DNA of 64,000 nucleotides from CAVYOD01 sp963770045 (GCA_963770045.1 CAVYOD010000007.1:30659-94658); one strand, 5' to 3'. Shown: positions 9,281-18,460, counted from the stretch's first letter. The notes: a model not told the origin generated them from the letters alone. Numbers and translations are program-made.

Positions 9281-9555
9281 CCGTTCGTCTCGATTTGATT
9301 TTGCTGGATCTCAATCTTCCGAAGAAAGACGGCCGCGAAGTGCTCAAAGAGATAAAGAGCGATGAAAAGCTAAAGATCATCTCGGTCGTTGTGCTCACGG
9401 TTTCCAAGGCCGAAGAGGATATATTAAAGTCCTACGACCTGCACGCGAATTGTTATATCACTAAGCCGCTGGATCTCAATCAATTTTCCACGGTCGTAAA
9501 ATGCATCCAGGATTTCTGGCTCACGATCGTCAAATTGCCTCTCAAGACGGAATAA
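9102..9555 (+). pseudogene. Rcp-type response regulator, first half converted C-to-T
   Basis: The start is ATG 9102 with AAGGAG at 9090-9095, 10 nt after the kinase stop. The N-terminal half lies in the C-free tract: codon 4 is TAA (original CAA), and IEIFLVEDNFVDVCFIRE restores to IEILLVEDNPADVRLIRE with the acidic pocket. Beyond 9281 the sequence is normal and reads ILLDLNLPKKDGREVLKEI with the phosphoacceptor Asp, then VVVLTVSKAEEDILKSY and the YITKPLDL lysine switch. A one-base frameshift near 9290 joins the halves. The length of about 150 residues, with no output domain, fits the single-domain regulators that partner phytochrome-like kinases. Confidence 0.85.
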
Positions 9556-9566
9556 AGAGGGGAAAA

Positions 9567-12500
9567 ATGGCTGAGGATAAGCTCAAGATTTTGATTGTAG
9601 AAGACAGCGAAGCGGACTATCGCCTGGTTTTCGAGCTGCTAAAAGAATGCACCGTCTCTCTTTTGAAGTGGCTCATGCGCGGGAGCTGTCGGGGGCTTTG
9701 GAAGAGATTCGCGGCGCGAGATACAGCGCGTGCTGTTGGATCTCAACCTTCCGGACAGCGGGGACTTCCGGTCATCGACAAACTCCTGGCCGTCGATCCC
9801 GGCCTTCCGATCGTCGTCTTGACCGGTCTGGACGATACTGAGGTCAGCATAGAGGCGCTGCACAAGAAAGCTCAGGATTATCTGGTCAAAGGGAACCTGG
9901 GCGCCGACATTCTTTGCCGGAGCGTAAGATATGCGATTGAGCGGAAGCGGGTCGAGGAGGCGCTGCTGCAGACCTCAGAACAGCGGCGGCTGGCGCTGGA
10001 GGTCGGAGACTTGGGCACCTGGGAGTATCGTTTTGATCTCGGCGAAGTCTTTTGGGACGACCGCTGCCGGGGGATGTTTGGCGTCGCGGCCGGCGACCAG
10101 ATTAGATATGCGGAGGCGCTCAACCGCGTTCATCTCGATGACCGGGAGGGAGTTGACAAGGCGGTGAAAGAAGCGATGGCAGGGGCTAACGACGGAGCCT
10201 ATCACCGCGAGTTTAGAGTCATCTGGCCGGACGCTTCGGCTCATTGGGTGGATTCTCACGGGCGCGTGTATTTTGGCGGCGAGGGACAGAACCGCCGGGC
10301 CGTGCGCTTCATCGGAGTTATACAGGAGGTCACGGCTCGTCGCGAGGCGGAGAAAAAACACTCCACTGTTCTGGAGACGAACCAGTTCGGCTTCTGGATG
10401 TCTGATCTGGACGGCAAGCTTCTTGAAGTGAATGAGGTCTATGCCTATATGTCCGGCTACAGTCGAGAGGAGCTTCTCCGAATGCAGGTCGGAGATTTGG
10501 AGGCTGGCGAGACCCAGAAGGAAATCGCTGGCACATACAGCTCGTTCGAGAGCGGGGTCACCACCAGTTCGAGAGCTGGCACCGCCGCAAAGACGGTACT
10601 CTCTTTGATGTCGATATCCGCGTCACCTATTTGGACATAGAAGGCGGTTGGGTGGTCGTATTCTCATGGGATATCACTAACCGCATAAAGGCTGAAAAGT
10701 TTTTTTTTTAAGTTAAGTAGTATTGTGATTGAATGTTTGATATTGTTTTGTATTTGATTTTGATTTTTTATAACAATTATTGTATATTGTGTGTTAATTG
10801 CGTTATGTTGTATAGTTTTGTAATGACGTTTGTTTATTGTGTGTGATTTTATTTTTTTGTGTGTGTGTATGTTTTGAAGTATTTGTTTGATTTTTGTTTG
10901 CATTTTTAAACGTTTTATGACATGTATGAACATGTCTACGAGATGTAAGAAGATGTTTTTGTTGTTTATTTTTTGTTTATTACTACTTTTTTTGTTAATG
11001 TTTTAGGGAAGATGATTGTAGTTGTTTACGTTGTTTGTGACATCACTGAACGTAAGTGTATGTAAGAAGTTTTGTAGTGTTTGTATGATGTATTTGAAGA
11101 AAGGTTTTGAGATTGTATTGAGTATTTCATTTTTGAATGTTTTTGATTTTAAGCGCTTCTCGATAACATGGGTGAATAGGTTTGGGTTTGCGATTTGTTT
11201 GTTAATTTTTTTCTCGCTTTTATGTTGTTTTTGTCACATTTTATAGAGTTGTTTTTGAACTTTGTTGATGTGTTTATTTTGTCGCTCGATTTCGTCTCGA
11301 AGCTCGAGATGTTTACTTCGTACATGTTTTTTGTTTTGGATGATTCTCTACGCTGAATTCTCGTTGTGTAAAATTTGAGAGATTTTGAAGTCGCTTTTTG
11401 TAACAAGAAAACTGGAGTAATTTTTTATTGTTAGATATCCGCAACTCTGATTCAGGTCTCTAGTTAGAATATCACTGTTGTTGTGTTTGTTTTGTTGTAT
11501 ATCACGTAGAAAAAACATCTGGAAGAAGAGATCAGGAAGCGTGAGGACTGCTTCATGAGGATTTAGAGGATGTAAGTTTTTTGTTACGTTGGTTAGGGGA
11601 ATCGCTTACGACTTCAACAATATCTTCTTAACGATTATGTTCAACACATAGATGTTTTTCATGTATATAGAGAAAACGAGTTTGTTTCGAAATTCTCTGT
11701 CGCTTGTTTTTCAGGTCGCTAACAGAGGTTGGGAGTTTGTGTAGCATATCATCACTTTCAGTCGTCAGCAAGAGAGGGAACGGAAACCTTTGAGTGTTTC
11801 GCCTGTTCTTAAGGAAACTCTAAAAATCCTGCGGTCCTCTTTGCCGAAAAATATAGAGATCCGGGAGAATATCCGGGCCAAAACCGATGTCGTGCTGGGT
11901 GATCCTTCTCAGATCCACCAGATTCTGATGAATCTCTGCAGCAACGCCGCGCATGCCATGCAGGAAAAAGGCGGCGTCCTGGAGGTCAAGTTGGAAGCCG
12001 TAGATGTTGATTCGACCATGGCGGCCGGACTGCCGGAGCTGAAGCCCGGACCTCACCTGCACTTGACCGTGAGCGACACGGGCCATGGGATGGCTCCGGA
12101 AGTCATGGAGCGCATTTTCGATCCTTTTTTTACGACGAAAGGGCCCGGCAAAGGATCAGGGATGGGGCTTGCCGTCGTTCACGGCATTCTGAAGAGATGC
12201 GGAGGGGCAATCACTGTCTCCAGCGAACCGGACAAAGGGTCCACCTTCAACGTTTTTATCCCAAGGATCGAGACCGTGCCATCGCAGAGGAGTGTTTCGT
12301 CGCGGACCTTTGCGGGGGGGAAAGAGCGAATTCTTATCGTCGAAGATGAGTTAGTGCAGCTTCAGAGCATGGTGAGGATGCTCGAATGGCTCGGCTACCG
12401 GGTGACGGCCAAGACCGACGGTCGCGAGGCCCTCGCCGAATTTCAAAAAAACCCGCACGGCTTTGACCTGGTTATCACGGACCAGGCCATGCCGGTGATG

Positions 12501-12710
12501 ACGGGTGCCCAGCTGACCGAGGCTCTTTTGAAGATCCTGCCCGAAATCCCTATCATCTTGTGCACCGGGTTCAGCGAAGCGGTGAGCGAGGAACAGGCAA
12601 AAGCGATAGGAGTTCGGGAATTTATCCACAAACCATTTTCCATCGTCGAGATGTCCGAGAAGATCCGCCGCGTATTGAGCGAACCAACGGGGCCACACCG
12701 CGAGCAATGA
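9567..12710 (+). pseudogene. Hybrid histidine kinase (REC-PAS-PAS-PAS-HisKA-HATPase-REC), disrupted
   Basis: The start is ATG 9567 (MAEDKLKILIVEDSEADYRLV). An N-terminal REC domain has two or three indel frameshifts (near 9648 and 9735-9760). It is followed by PAS domains (GDLGTWEYRFDLGEVFWDD; NQFGFWMSDLDGKLLEVNEVYAYMSGYS) reading normally to 10692. From 10693 to about 11785 the gene is partly converted C-to-T, although DITERK and an H-box (GIAYDFNN for GIAHDFNN) can still be read. From 11790 the frame is clean: HATPase_c with DTGHGMAPEV and GSGMGLAVVHGI, then a C-terminal REC (ILIVEDE, LVITDQAMPVMTG, FIHKPFS). It resembles the C-terminal half of the kinase at 46904-51130. Confidence 0.8.
10693..11785 (+). 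other. Second, graded C-to-T tract
   Basis: No cytosine occurs from 10693 to 10773. Counts per 60 bp then climb roughly 1, 2, 2, 4, 3, 4, 4, 6, 3, 11, 8, 10, 6, 5, 10, 8, 11 until normal density at about 11785. Only one CC dinucleotide (11439-11440) survives in the whole stretch. Decodable sites show mixed outcomes. GIAHDFNN appears as GCT TAC GAC TTC AAC, so some C's changed and neighbours did not. ANRGRELVQHIITFSRQQ appears as ANRGWEFV*HIITFSRQQ. The left edge is sharp and the right edge fades, so conversion efficiency falls in the 5'-to-3' direction of the plus strand. Confidence 0.85.
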
Positions 12711-12776
12711 TGGCGCGTAGCCGGCCGAGCTTGAAGAATTATCCAAAAAGAAATGCTGGAAAAGCTGGAAAAGCTA

Positions 12777-13206
12777 GGGTCGGACCGAGCTGAACTAAAA
12801 GCAAACAAATAAGATAATTACGTTTTTCCGGCGATAAAAGCCTCTTATTTGAGCATTTCTGGGCCAAAAAACATCGATTTAATTGATGTGCCGGTGGTTT
12901 AATGAGCTAAGAAGAACCGCTGGCTTGGTCACTCCAGCTTAGAAGGCAACGCTGGGCAGGTAGGGACGGAAAGCACAATACTGTGAAGTCAGGAATCTAT
13001 TGGAGTAATAGTTATAAGAGCCCAGTTAAGGTTATGAGGCGGACGCTTGGAAAGTGGTTGCCCACAACAGGACGCAGGAGCTCAGAGAGTTGAAGTCTGC
13101 TTATTCTGATGTTTTTGGGGCAAAAAAGCGCGTTTTAAGGACCAAAGAACGGTTTAATTTGAGTCTAAGTAACAGATAATAAAATAGAATATCACGGTCC
13201 GACCCC
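12777..13206 (+). repeat. Repeat element copy B, 430 bp with inverted ends
   Basis: It begins GGGTCGGACCG (12777-12787) and ends CGGTCCGACCCC (13195-13206), a perfect terminal inverted repeat. Inside are the blocks shared with A and C: TTTGAGCATTTCTGGGCC, GAAGAACCGCTGGCTTGG, GGACGGAAAGCA, ACAACAGGACGCAGGAG and GGGGCAAAAAAGCGCG. There is no open reading frame of note. Conserved, spaced motifs suggest either a structured RNA or a transposase-recognised DNA. It fills the 511-bp gap between the disrupted kinase and the reductase gene at 13222. Confidence 0.75.
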
Positions 13207-13221
13207 AATTAAATTAAATCC

Positions 13222-13914
13222 TCAAGAATAAGGGCGGTCGTAGACTCGGCTGCGGGCGTCGCGCTTCTTGGCCTCCTTCTTCATGCCGTAGTTGGCCATG
13301 AGAAGGTAAAGCCACTTCGCGATGAAAGGTTTTCCCAGCAGTTGTACGGCCTCTTCGGGCACAGATCCGCCCAGGACAAGGGCTCCGGCCGCGAGGTCCA
13401 GCGCCTTGACCACATTCCGGACCATCCCGCCGGCCTTTTCGAGAGGCCTTTCGGCGATGGCGCCGCCCATGCCCATCGCCAGCGCCCCGGCCCATCCGTA
13501 ACCGGCCTCCCTGGCAAATTGACGCATGATATCGCAGGCCGGCTGGTTCTGACGCGTCTCGGGAAAGCCGCATTGGACGATGGCCATGATGTCCTGATCC
13601 TTCATGCCCCCGATCTGCCCGGCCGCCCTCAGCCCTTCTCTGCGCTCGGCGATGAGCTCCAGCACCCGCACCAGCGGCGCGGGAAGCTGGTCGACGTAAA
13701 GCGGGAAGGAGAAGATGATCAGGTCGGCCGCGTCCATCGCCTCGAACACGCGCGTCATCTTCTCGCGCGAATCGAAGGCGGAGATGACGGCCAAGGTCAC
13801 GACTTCCATCCCGCCCGCCTCGAGCCTTCGGAGCAAGTGGCGGCCAAGCGCGTGCGATGTGCTTTTCAGGCCTTTAGGGCTTCCGACCAAGAGGAGTGCT
13901 TTTTTCCTTTCCAT
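13222..13914 (-). CDS. Flavodoxin-fold NAD(P)H-dependent oxidoreductase
   Basis: A 230-residue protein that starts with a strand-loop FMN phosphate site (ALLLVGSPKGLKSTSHALG) and has the second flavin-contact segment DLIIFSFPLYVDQLPAPL, as in NAD(P)H:FMN/quinone reductases. The middle carries MAIVQCGFPETRQN and a glycine-rich AMGMGGAIAE. It is probably a cytoplasmic flavoprotein reducing quinones, nitro groups or flavin. It follows the related reductase at 13926 after only 11 bp, with both under the TetR gene at 14520, so the three likely form one stress- or xenobiotic-responsive operon. Confidence 0.82.
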   Translation of the reverse strand: MERKKALLLVGSPKGLKSTSHALGRHLLRRLEAGGMEVVTLAVISAFDSREKMTRVFEAMDAADLIIFSFPLYVDQLPAPLVRVLELIAERREGLRAAGQIGGMKDQDIMAIVQCGFPETRQNQPACDIMRQFAREAGYGWAGALAMGMGGAIAERPLEKAGGMVRNVVKALDLAAGALVLGGSVPEEAVQLLGKPFIAKWLYLLMANYGMKKEAKKRDARSRVYDRPYS

Positions 13915-13925
13915 CGTCGTTCTCT

Positions 13926-14504
13926 TTATGCGGCCCCGACTAGCCCGATGAGAGCGCTGACCTTGGCGACCAGCTCCCTTTCGCCGGTCCCCTCATAAAA
14001 AACACCGGACTCCGTCTTCAGCGAGCTCATGTTGATGGCGTTCCTTCGGGCAAGATTATGGAAAATCCTCTCCGCCTCGTTATCCGCCCTGGCAAGCGTT
14101 CCGATGACCACCAGCCTGCGCCGCCTCTCGTAGCGCTGCGGATGGTGGATCTCGTCGTGGACCTTGTGGAAGAAGGGAAGGATGGAGGGGATCAGCCGGT
14201 CGAGAGCTTTCTTGAGGGCCGACGAATATCCGCCGAACGTGATCGGCGTGATCCAGGCCAGGACGTCGCTTTGGATGTGGGCCCTCAACACGGTTTCTGC
14301 GTCGTCTTTGATCGCGCACGTGCCGGGATGTTTCAGCCAGCACGCGAAGCAGCCAGAGCAGGGCTTGATGGTCATGCCATCGAGGTCAAAAGCCGTAACA
14401 TTCCAGGCGCGAGCCGTCGCTTCGCGGGCCACGGCGTCCTTGAGTCTTCGTGCGGTTGCGCCTCTTTCGTTCCCGGGGCTTCCATTCAAAATTAAGATGT
14501 TCAT
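13926..14504 (-). CDS. NADPH-dependent FMN reductase-like iron-sulfur flavoprotein
   Basis: 192 residues. The start MNILILNGSPGNERGATARR is the classic flavodoxin-like phosphate-binding loop. It is followed by a cysteine set, CSGCFACWLKHPGTC (about residues 49-63). In this family that set is found in iron-sulfur flavoproteins and in enzymes with the CxxCxxC...C signature, so a 4Fe-4S cluster is possible but not proven. The segment ITPITFGGYSSALKKALDR matches the flavin-facing loop. It sits 15 bp from the end of the TetR gene and 11 bp before the second reductase, consistent with co-transcription. Confidence 0.83.
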   Translation of the reverse strand: MNILILNGSPGNERGATARRLKDAVAREATARAWNVTAFDLDGMTIKPCSGCFACWLKHPGTCAIKDDAETVLRAHIQSDVLAWITPITFGGYSSALKKALDRLIPSILPFFHKVHDEIHHPQRYERRRRLVVIGTLARADNEAERIFHNLARRNAINMSSLKTESGVFYEGTGERELVAKVSALIGLVGAA

Positions 14505-14519
14505 GGGGTCTCCTTCATA

Positions 14520-15248
14520 TCAGTTGTCTTCGCGTATCTTCTCGAATTTCGTTTTTTTTCGGGGCCGCGCTGAACGCCGTGTCGTCGCCGCCGGGAAGGA
14601 CGGCGGCTTGGTTTCCGGTGGGGCGATCTTTTTTCCCTTGAGGAGACTTGTCCAGCGGCGCTCATTCTCAGGGCTATCGCTATCCGCGATCCCGGAGAAT
14701 TCGGCATAAATCATGATGTTCCCGGCGTCCTTCATCCAGCGGATGATGTTCTTGATGGAGGCTTCCCTTGCTCTTTCAAAGACGATCGATGTCGCAAGCC
14801 CGATCGTAAAGAGGCTGAGGTTGTTGAGGAGTCTGGCCAGCGATTCGTCCGGCAACACTCGGAGGGTCGGGTCAGCCTTCATCCGTTCGAGGATGGAAGA
14901 ATGGATCGCCTCGATGATGTCGGGATAGTTGTGCCGCGTATGAAACAGGGCCCGGAAGAGGTTGGCCTCTTCCCTGGCGAAGGCCGCCATTCCTACGCCG
15001 ATGTTGAGGAAGGGCGTGTCGGTGAAAGTTCGGGTGGTGAAATCGGTAAGACGGCGCCTGGCTTCGTCGAGGACTTCCCGCTCGAGGACGTCCATCGAGC
15101 CGAAGGCGCTGTAAACGGGGGCGACGGAGGCCTTCAGCCGATCGGCAATCCGGCGGGCCGTCAGCCTTTCCCAGCCTTCCTGGCGGACGAGTGAAACCGC
15201 GGCATCGAGCACCGCCTGCCTGTTGAATGTGATTTCTCTTGGGCTCAT
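14520..15248 (-). CDS. TetR-family transcriptional regulator
   Basis: 242 residues. An N-terminal helix-turn-helix (about residues 10-55) reads AVLDAAVSLVRQEGWERL, then TARRIADRLKASVAPVYSAF, the standard TetR DNA-binding pattern. The C-terminal domain would bind an effector and dimerise. A basic tail (TTRRSARPRKKTKFEKIRED) extends beyond the usual length of about 200 residues. The ATG at 15246-15248 has GGAG five bases upstream. A perfect 26-bp palindrome lies only 24 bp upstream of the start, so autorepression and control of the downstream reductases are likely. Confidence 0.88.
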   Translation of the reverse strand: MSPREITFNRQAVLDAAVSLVRQEGWERLTARRIADRLKASVAPVYSAFGSMDVLEREVLDEARRRLTDFTTRTFTDTPFLNIGVGMAAFAREEANLFRALFHTRHNYPDIIEAIHSSILERMKADPTLRVLPDESLARLLNNLSLFTIGLATSIVFERAREASIKNIIRWMKDAGNIMIYAEFSGIADSDSPENERRWTSLLKGKKIAPPETKPPSFPAATTRRSARPRKKTKFEKIREDN

Positions 15249-15263
15249 GCTAGCTCCGTATTG

Positions 15264-15306
15264 ATAACAATCGTTATATTACAATTGTAATATAACGTAT
15301 TGTTAT
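15264..15306 (-). promoter_or_regulatory. Palindromic operator upstream of the tetR-reductase operon
   Basis: Bases 15272-15297 form a perfect 26-bp palindrome centred on CAATTG, with half-site CGTTATATTACAA. It is flanked by a looser outer pair, ATAACAAT (15264-15271) and ATTGTTAT (15299-15306). The AT-rich arms contain TATA-like sequence, so the operator probably overlaps the promoter. TetR dimers bind such symmetric sites. Assignment to this regulator is by position. Confidence 0.8.
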
Positions 15307-15347
15307 GTTATTTGTCAAATATTTTTTTGAAACCTGGGGGAGAGCTA

Positions 15348-15768
15348 GGGTCAGACCGAGCTAACTATAACAAAATAAAGAATAAAGTACATTTATTTGA
15401 CGAAAAAAGCCTTTTATTTGGGCATTTCTTGGCCGAAAAACGTCGATCTTATTGAATGAGATGGTAGTTCACTATGCAAAGAACGAATCGCGCCTTTTTT
15501 ACTTCAGATCAAAGGCTCTCACCGAACGGAAGTGAACGATGAACATGGCTGCGAGATAGCAGAAAATTATGGAAGATAGAGCATGGTGGTCAGGATCTCG
15601 AGCGGGCGCGAGGAAAGTGGTCAGAAATCATGAAGCGAGGGAGCGCATGGAATCGCGAGCAGCTTAAACAGACTTTTTTTGGGGCAAAAAACGCGTTTTA
15701 GGCTCCCAAAAAGGCTGTAACCAGAGTCTATATGACTGATAATAAATAAGATCGTCCGGTCCGACCCC
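15348..15768 (+). repeat. Repeat element copy C, 421 bp with inverted ends
   Basis: It starts GGGTCAGACCG (15348-15358, one mismatch to the family end) and finishes CGGTCCGACCCC (15757-15768). The left block ACTATAACAAAATAAAG and ATTTGGGCATTTCTTGGCC, and the right block GGGGCAAAAAACGCG...CAGA, align with copies A, B and D. The centre has diverged from B (a different stem-like sequence around 15480-15650). No coding frame. It occupies most of the gap between the tetR promoter and the acylase gene. Confidence 0.75.
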
Positions 15769-15802
15769 ACGACACTATTCATACCCCACGACACTATTCA
15801 TC
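15765..15802 (+). repeat. 19-bp tandem direct repeat at the right end of copy C
   Basis: CCCCACGACACTATTCAT occurs twice in a row (from 15765 and from 15784), the first copy sharing its CCCC with the element end. A similar doubling (ATTTGTTTT twice) follows copy D at 18575-18592. This may be a trace of insertion, slippage or end processing of the element. Confidence 0.7.
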
Positions 15803-15806
15803 GACC

Positions 15807-18281
15807 CTATTTATTCGACTTGGAGGTCGAGGCCGGCTCGAGCCGGAAGACCTTCTCAGAAACAGACTCGACCTTCTTGCGCGAATAGAGAACTGGGAAG
15901 TATTTCCCCCGCGCCCAGAGTTCGTAAAGATCGCGGTAATGAGGATCGTTCACGTCGCCCGACTGCCCCGGACTATTCAGGCCAACCGAATTGTCCCAGT
16001 CCTCGAGATCCACGATAATCTTGAATGATCCGCCCGTCACCTGATTGTCGCTGCCGCCCGTTGCCGTCACGGTGTAGCCATCACCTCCACGCGGCAGATC
16101 GCCCACGTCGAACTTCGCCCGCAGCTCCGAGTTTAAGGCCGGATCCAGCGGATGGCGGATCAAGGCGTGGTGGTAGGCTCCGAGCCTCCACTTTTCCATG
16201 TCGGCCCCGAAGCGCTTCGTGAGCTCCGCGACCGCTTCATCAAGACTCTTGATCAGCAGCCCGTTCCGGCCGGCGATCGGATCAGCGCCAAAACGGCCGT
16301 CGGGCGCGACAAGCCGGTCGATGATTCTCTTGAGACTGATATTCCCGATAAAGGGCTGAGCCTCTTTCGGCACCAGAAGTTCGAACATGTTCGCTTGGAT
16401 CTGCCGCTGCCACATCTCATAGATGCCCGCCGCAATGGAATCCTTGTCGAGGACACAATCCCACGCCAGCAGACGGTCACGCACTCGGGAGGAGGCGGGA
16501 TCAGGCACGGTGAGATCGCGCAAGAGAGGCACGAGGCTGCGGGCCGGAATGGACAGATCGTCATTTTGCAGGCTTATCATATCCGCGACCGTGAACAGTC
16601 GGCCCGATCCCAGAAACTCGGCCACGCGCGCGCCGCGATAGGGCGCGGCCCACGTATAATGCAGCGCGTCTTTGTGCGGCCATCCGGGGGGAATGAGATA
16701 GTTGTTCGACGTGTTCCAGAAGCCCTTCTCCGGATTGAGCACATGCGGAAGCGCCCTGATGGGTAAGTAACCGGCCCACTCGTAGCGGCCGTCCCCCGGC
16801 ACGGGCACAAGTCCGCTCCAACCGGGACGGAGGGGAGATATTCCGACCGCTTGATAGCCAATATTTCCGTCGAGATCGGCCCAGATCATGTTCTCCGACG
16901 GGATCCGGCTGTAGTCGCAGGCGGCGAGGAACTCATTCCAACTGTGCGCCTGGTCGATTCGCAAACTGGCAAGATACGGGGCGCCGCCGATCTCCATCCA
17001 GGCCGCGCGCACGGCATAAGCTTTGTGATGCGGTTTGTCTTCATAAACGACGGGACCGTGGCGGGTAAACCGCAACTCGACCGGCACCGGCGCCTCGCCC
17101 TTCACTGGAATCGTTTCCTTGATCACCCGCATTCCCTCCCACCGGCCGCGGTACTTGTATTGCTCCGGATTGGCGGGATTCGTGTCATAGACGCACAGGT
17201 CCTCGGTGTCACCGCCAAAGATAGTGAGGCCCCAAGCGCCATACTCATTGTGGCCGATCGAGATCCCGGGAAGCGCCGGCTCGCCGGCGCCGACAACATT
17301 CCAGCCGGGAGCGACAAGGTGCACCCAATAGCGGAGCGAGGGCGCCTCCAGCACACGATGGGGGTCGTTCGCCAAGATCGGGAAGCCGCTCAGAGTCATC
17401 CTTCCGTTCACGACCCAGTTGTTGCTGCCGACATCTACAGGCCGTTGGAGGAGGCCTATGGCCGGGCGGATCGACGGCGGTTCCGCCCATGGATGCAGGC
17501 GCGCGGATGACTTGTTGGCAGGGCGATACTCGGCAGGAACGTCGTCGGGCATGAACTCGATCGGCTCGCGGAAGGCGTTATAGAGATCCAGGATATCTTT
17601 GGAAAGGAGCGACTGGTCAATAGCCGGGTCGATGTCCAGCTTCGGGTTCGCCGGCTGAAAGTACTCGAGGTCTTTGACCCGGTCCGCACCGAGGAGGCGC
17701 ACCGCTTGCGCGAAGTCCAACTCTTGTTGGACGTTGGCGAGCAATCCATTGAAGCGCGTGATGACGACGGCGGGTGTCCAATTCCCCGGCTTGATCCCAA
17801 GCATCCTGAACTCGGGAGTGAGCAGGCTCGGGGTCCGCTCCGTCTCCACGACGAAGGCGTTGATGCCGTTAACGAATGCCTCGATGATGGCTTTGCCGTG
17901 CGGGTGATACCAGCTCAGTTCCTGCGTAATGTCGCCGCGGAAGAGAAAGAGGCGCGTGCCGATATCGCGCTTGAGTTCCCTGCGCCCAAGTATCTCCGCG
18001 ACCGTGCCGGTGGCCTGGCGCCGCCACATCTCGAGCTGGAAGAGGCGGTCGCGCGCGACGTTATAACCTTGGGCGAAAAAAAGATCGCCCTCGTTCTCAG
18101 CGTAGATGTGCGAGATGCCCCAGCGGTCCTTGACAATCTCAACCGGCTGGCTCAAACCCGGCACCTGCAGACTCTCGACGGCCGCGGCGCCGGCATGAAC
18201 CGCAGCTGTTTGCACTTGCGCTTGTAGCAGCCATAGGAAGCCGAGGAACAGCATGCCTATGAATTGTCGTTTTGCGCTCAC
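15807..18281 (-). CDS. Penicillin acylase family Ntn-hydrolase, exported
   Basis: An 824-residue precursor with an N-terminal signal sequence (about residues 1-30). The alpha-chain region starts VPGLSQPVEIVKDRWGISHI and includes QGYNVARDRLFQLEMWRR. The beta chain would begin at Ser286 in VGSNNWVVNG, the autocatalytic nucleophile. Downstream are ILANDPHR, the catalytic Asn region around TSNNYLIPPG, and GGSDNQVTGGSF. Family members self-cleave into two chains and hydrolyse amides such as beta-lactam side chains, acyl-homoserine lactones or N-acyl peptides. The substrate cannot be told from sequence. It is monocistronic, bounded by repeat copies C and D. Confidence 0.92.
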   Translation of the reverse strand: MSAKRQFIGMLFLGFLWLLQAQVQTAAVHAGAAAVESLQVPGLSQPVEIVKDRWGISHIYAENEGDLFFAQGYNVARDRLFQLEMWRRQATGTVAEILGRRELKRDIGTRLFLFRGDITQELSWYHPHGKAIIEAFVNGINAFVVETERTPSLLTPEFRMLGIKPGNWTPAVVITRFNGLLANVQQELDFAQAVRLLGADRVKDLEYFQPANPKLDIDPAIDQSLLSKDILDLYNAFREPIEFMPDDVPAEYRPANKSSARLHPWAEPPSIRPAIGLLQRPVDVGSNNWVVNGRMTLSGFPILANDPHRVLEAPSLRYWVHLVAPGWNVVGAGEPALPGISIGHNEYGAWGLTIFGGDTEDLCVYDTNPANPEQYKYRGRWEGMRVIKETIPVKGEAPVPVELRFTRHGPVVYEDKPHHKAYAVRAAWMEIGGAPYLASLRIDQAHSWNEFLAACDYSRIPSENMIWADLDGNIGYQAVGISPLRPGWSGLVPVPGDGRYEWAGYLPIRALPHVLNPEKGFWNTSNNYLIPPGWPHKDALHYTWAAPYRGARVAEFLGSGRLFTVADMISLQNDDLSIPARSLVPLLRDLTVPDPASSRVRDRLLAWDCVLDKDSIAAGIYEMWQRQIQANMFELLVPKEAQPFIGNISLKRIIDRLVAPDGRFGADPIAGRNGLLIKSLDEAVAELTKRFGADMEKWRLGAYHHALIRHPLDPALNSELRAKFDVGDLPRGGDGYTVTATGGSDNQVTGGSFKIIVDLEDWDNSVGLNSPGQSGDVNDPHYRDLYELWARGKYFPVLYSRKKVESVSEKVFRLEPASTSKSNK

Positions 18282-18460
18282 CGAACCGTCCTTTCACCGG
18301 AGTGCATAAGAGGATTCTTTTCTGATGCGGCGGCTAACCGGAAAGTCATTTGTGGACTTTACCTCGTCCCCTGCTTCTAGATGATAAAACATGCCGTGAA
18401 GGGAGGTCAAACCGAATTTGGGTTACACGTTGCATAATTTCAAAATCCCAATATTCCGAC

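Noticed and set aside
11022..11246. A 74-residue open frame in the second tract
   Set aside because: A fragment of the partly converted hybrid kinase read in a shifted frame. DITERK and other PAS-linker residues lie in the gene's own frame.
6906..11785. Diversity-generating retroelement or RIP-type mutation
   Set aside because: DGR changes fall at template adenines, and there is no reverse transcriptase or template repeat here. RIP changes both strands and is fungal. The pattern here is C-to-T on one strand only.
12777..13206. Group I or II intron
   Set aside because: The spaced motifs resemble catalytic RNA superficially, but I cannot identify a domain V or a P7 core, there is no intron-encoded protein, and the element is not inside a gene. 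Terminal inverted repeats favour a mobile DNA repeat.
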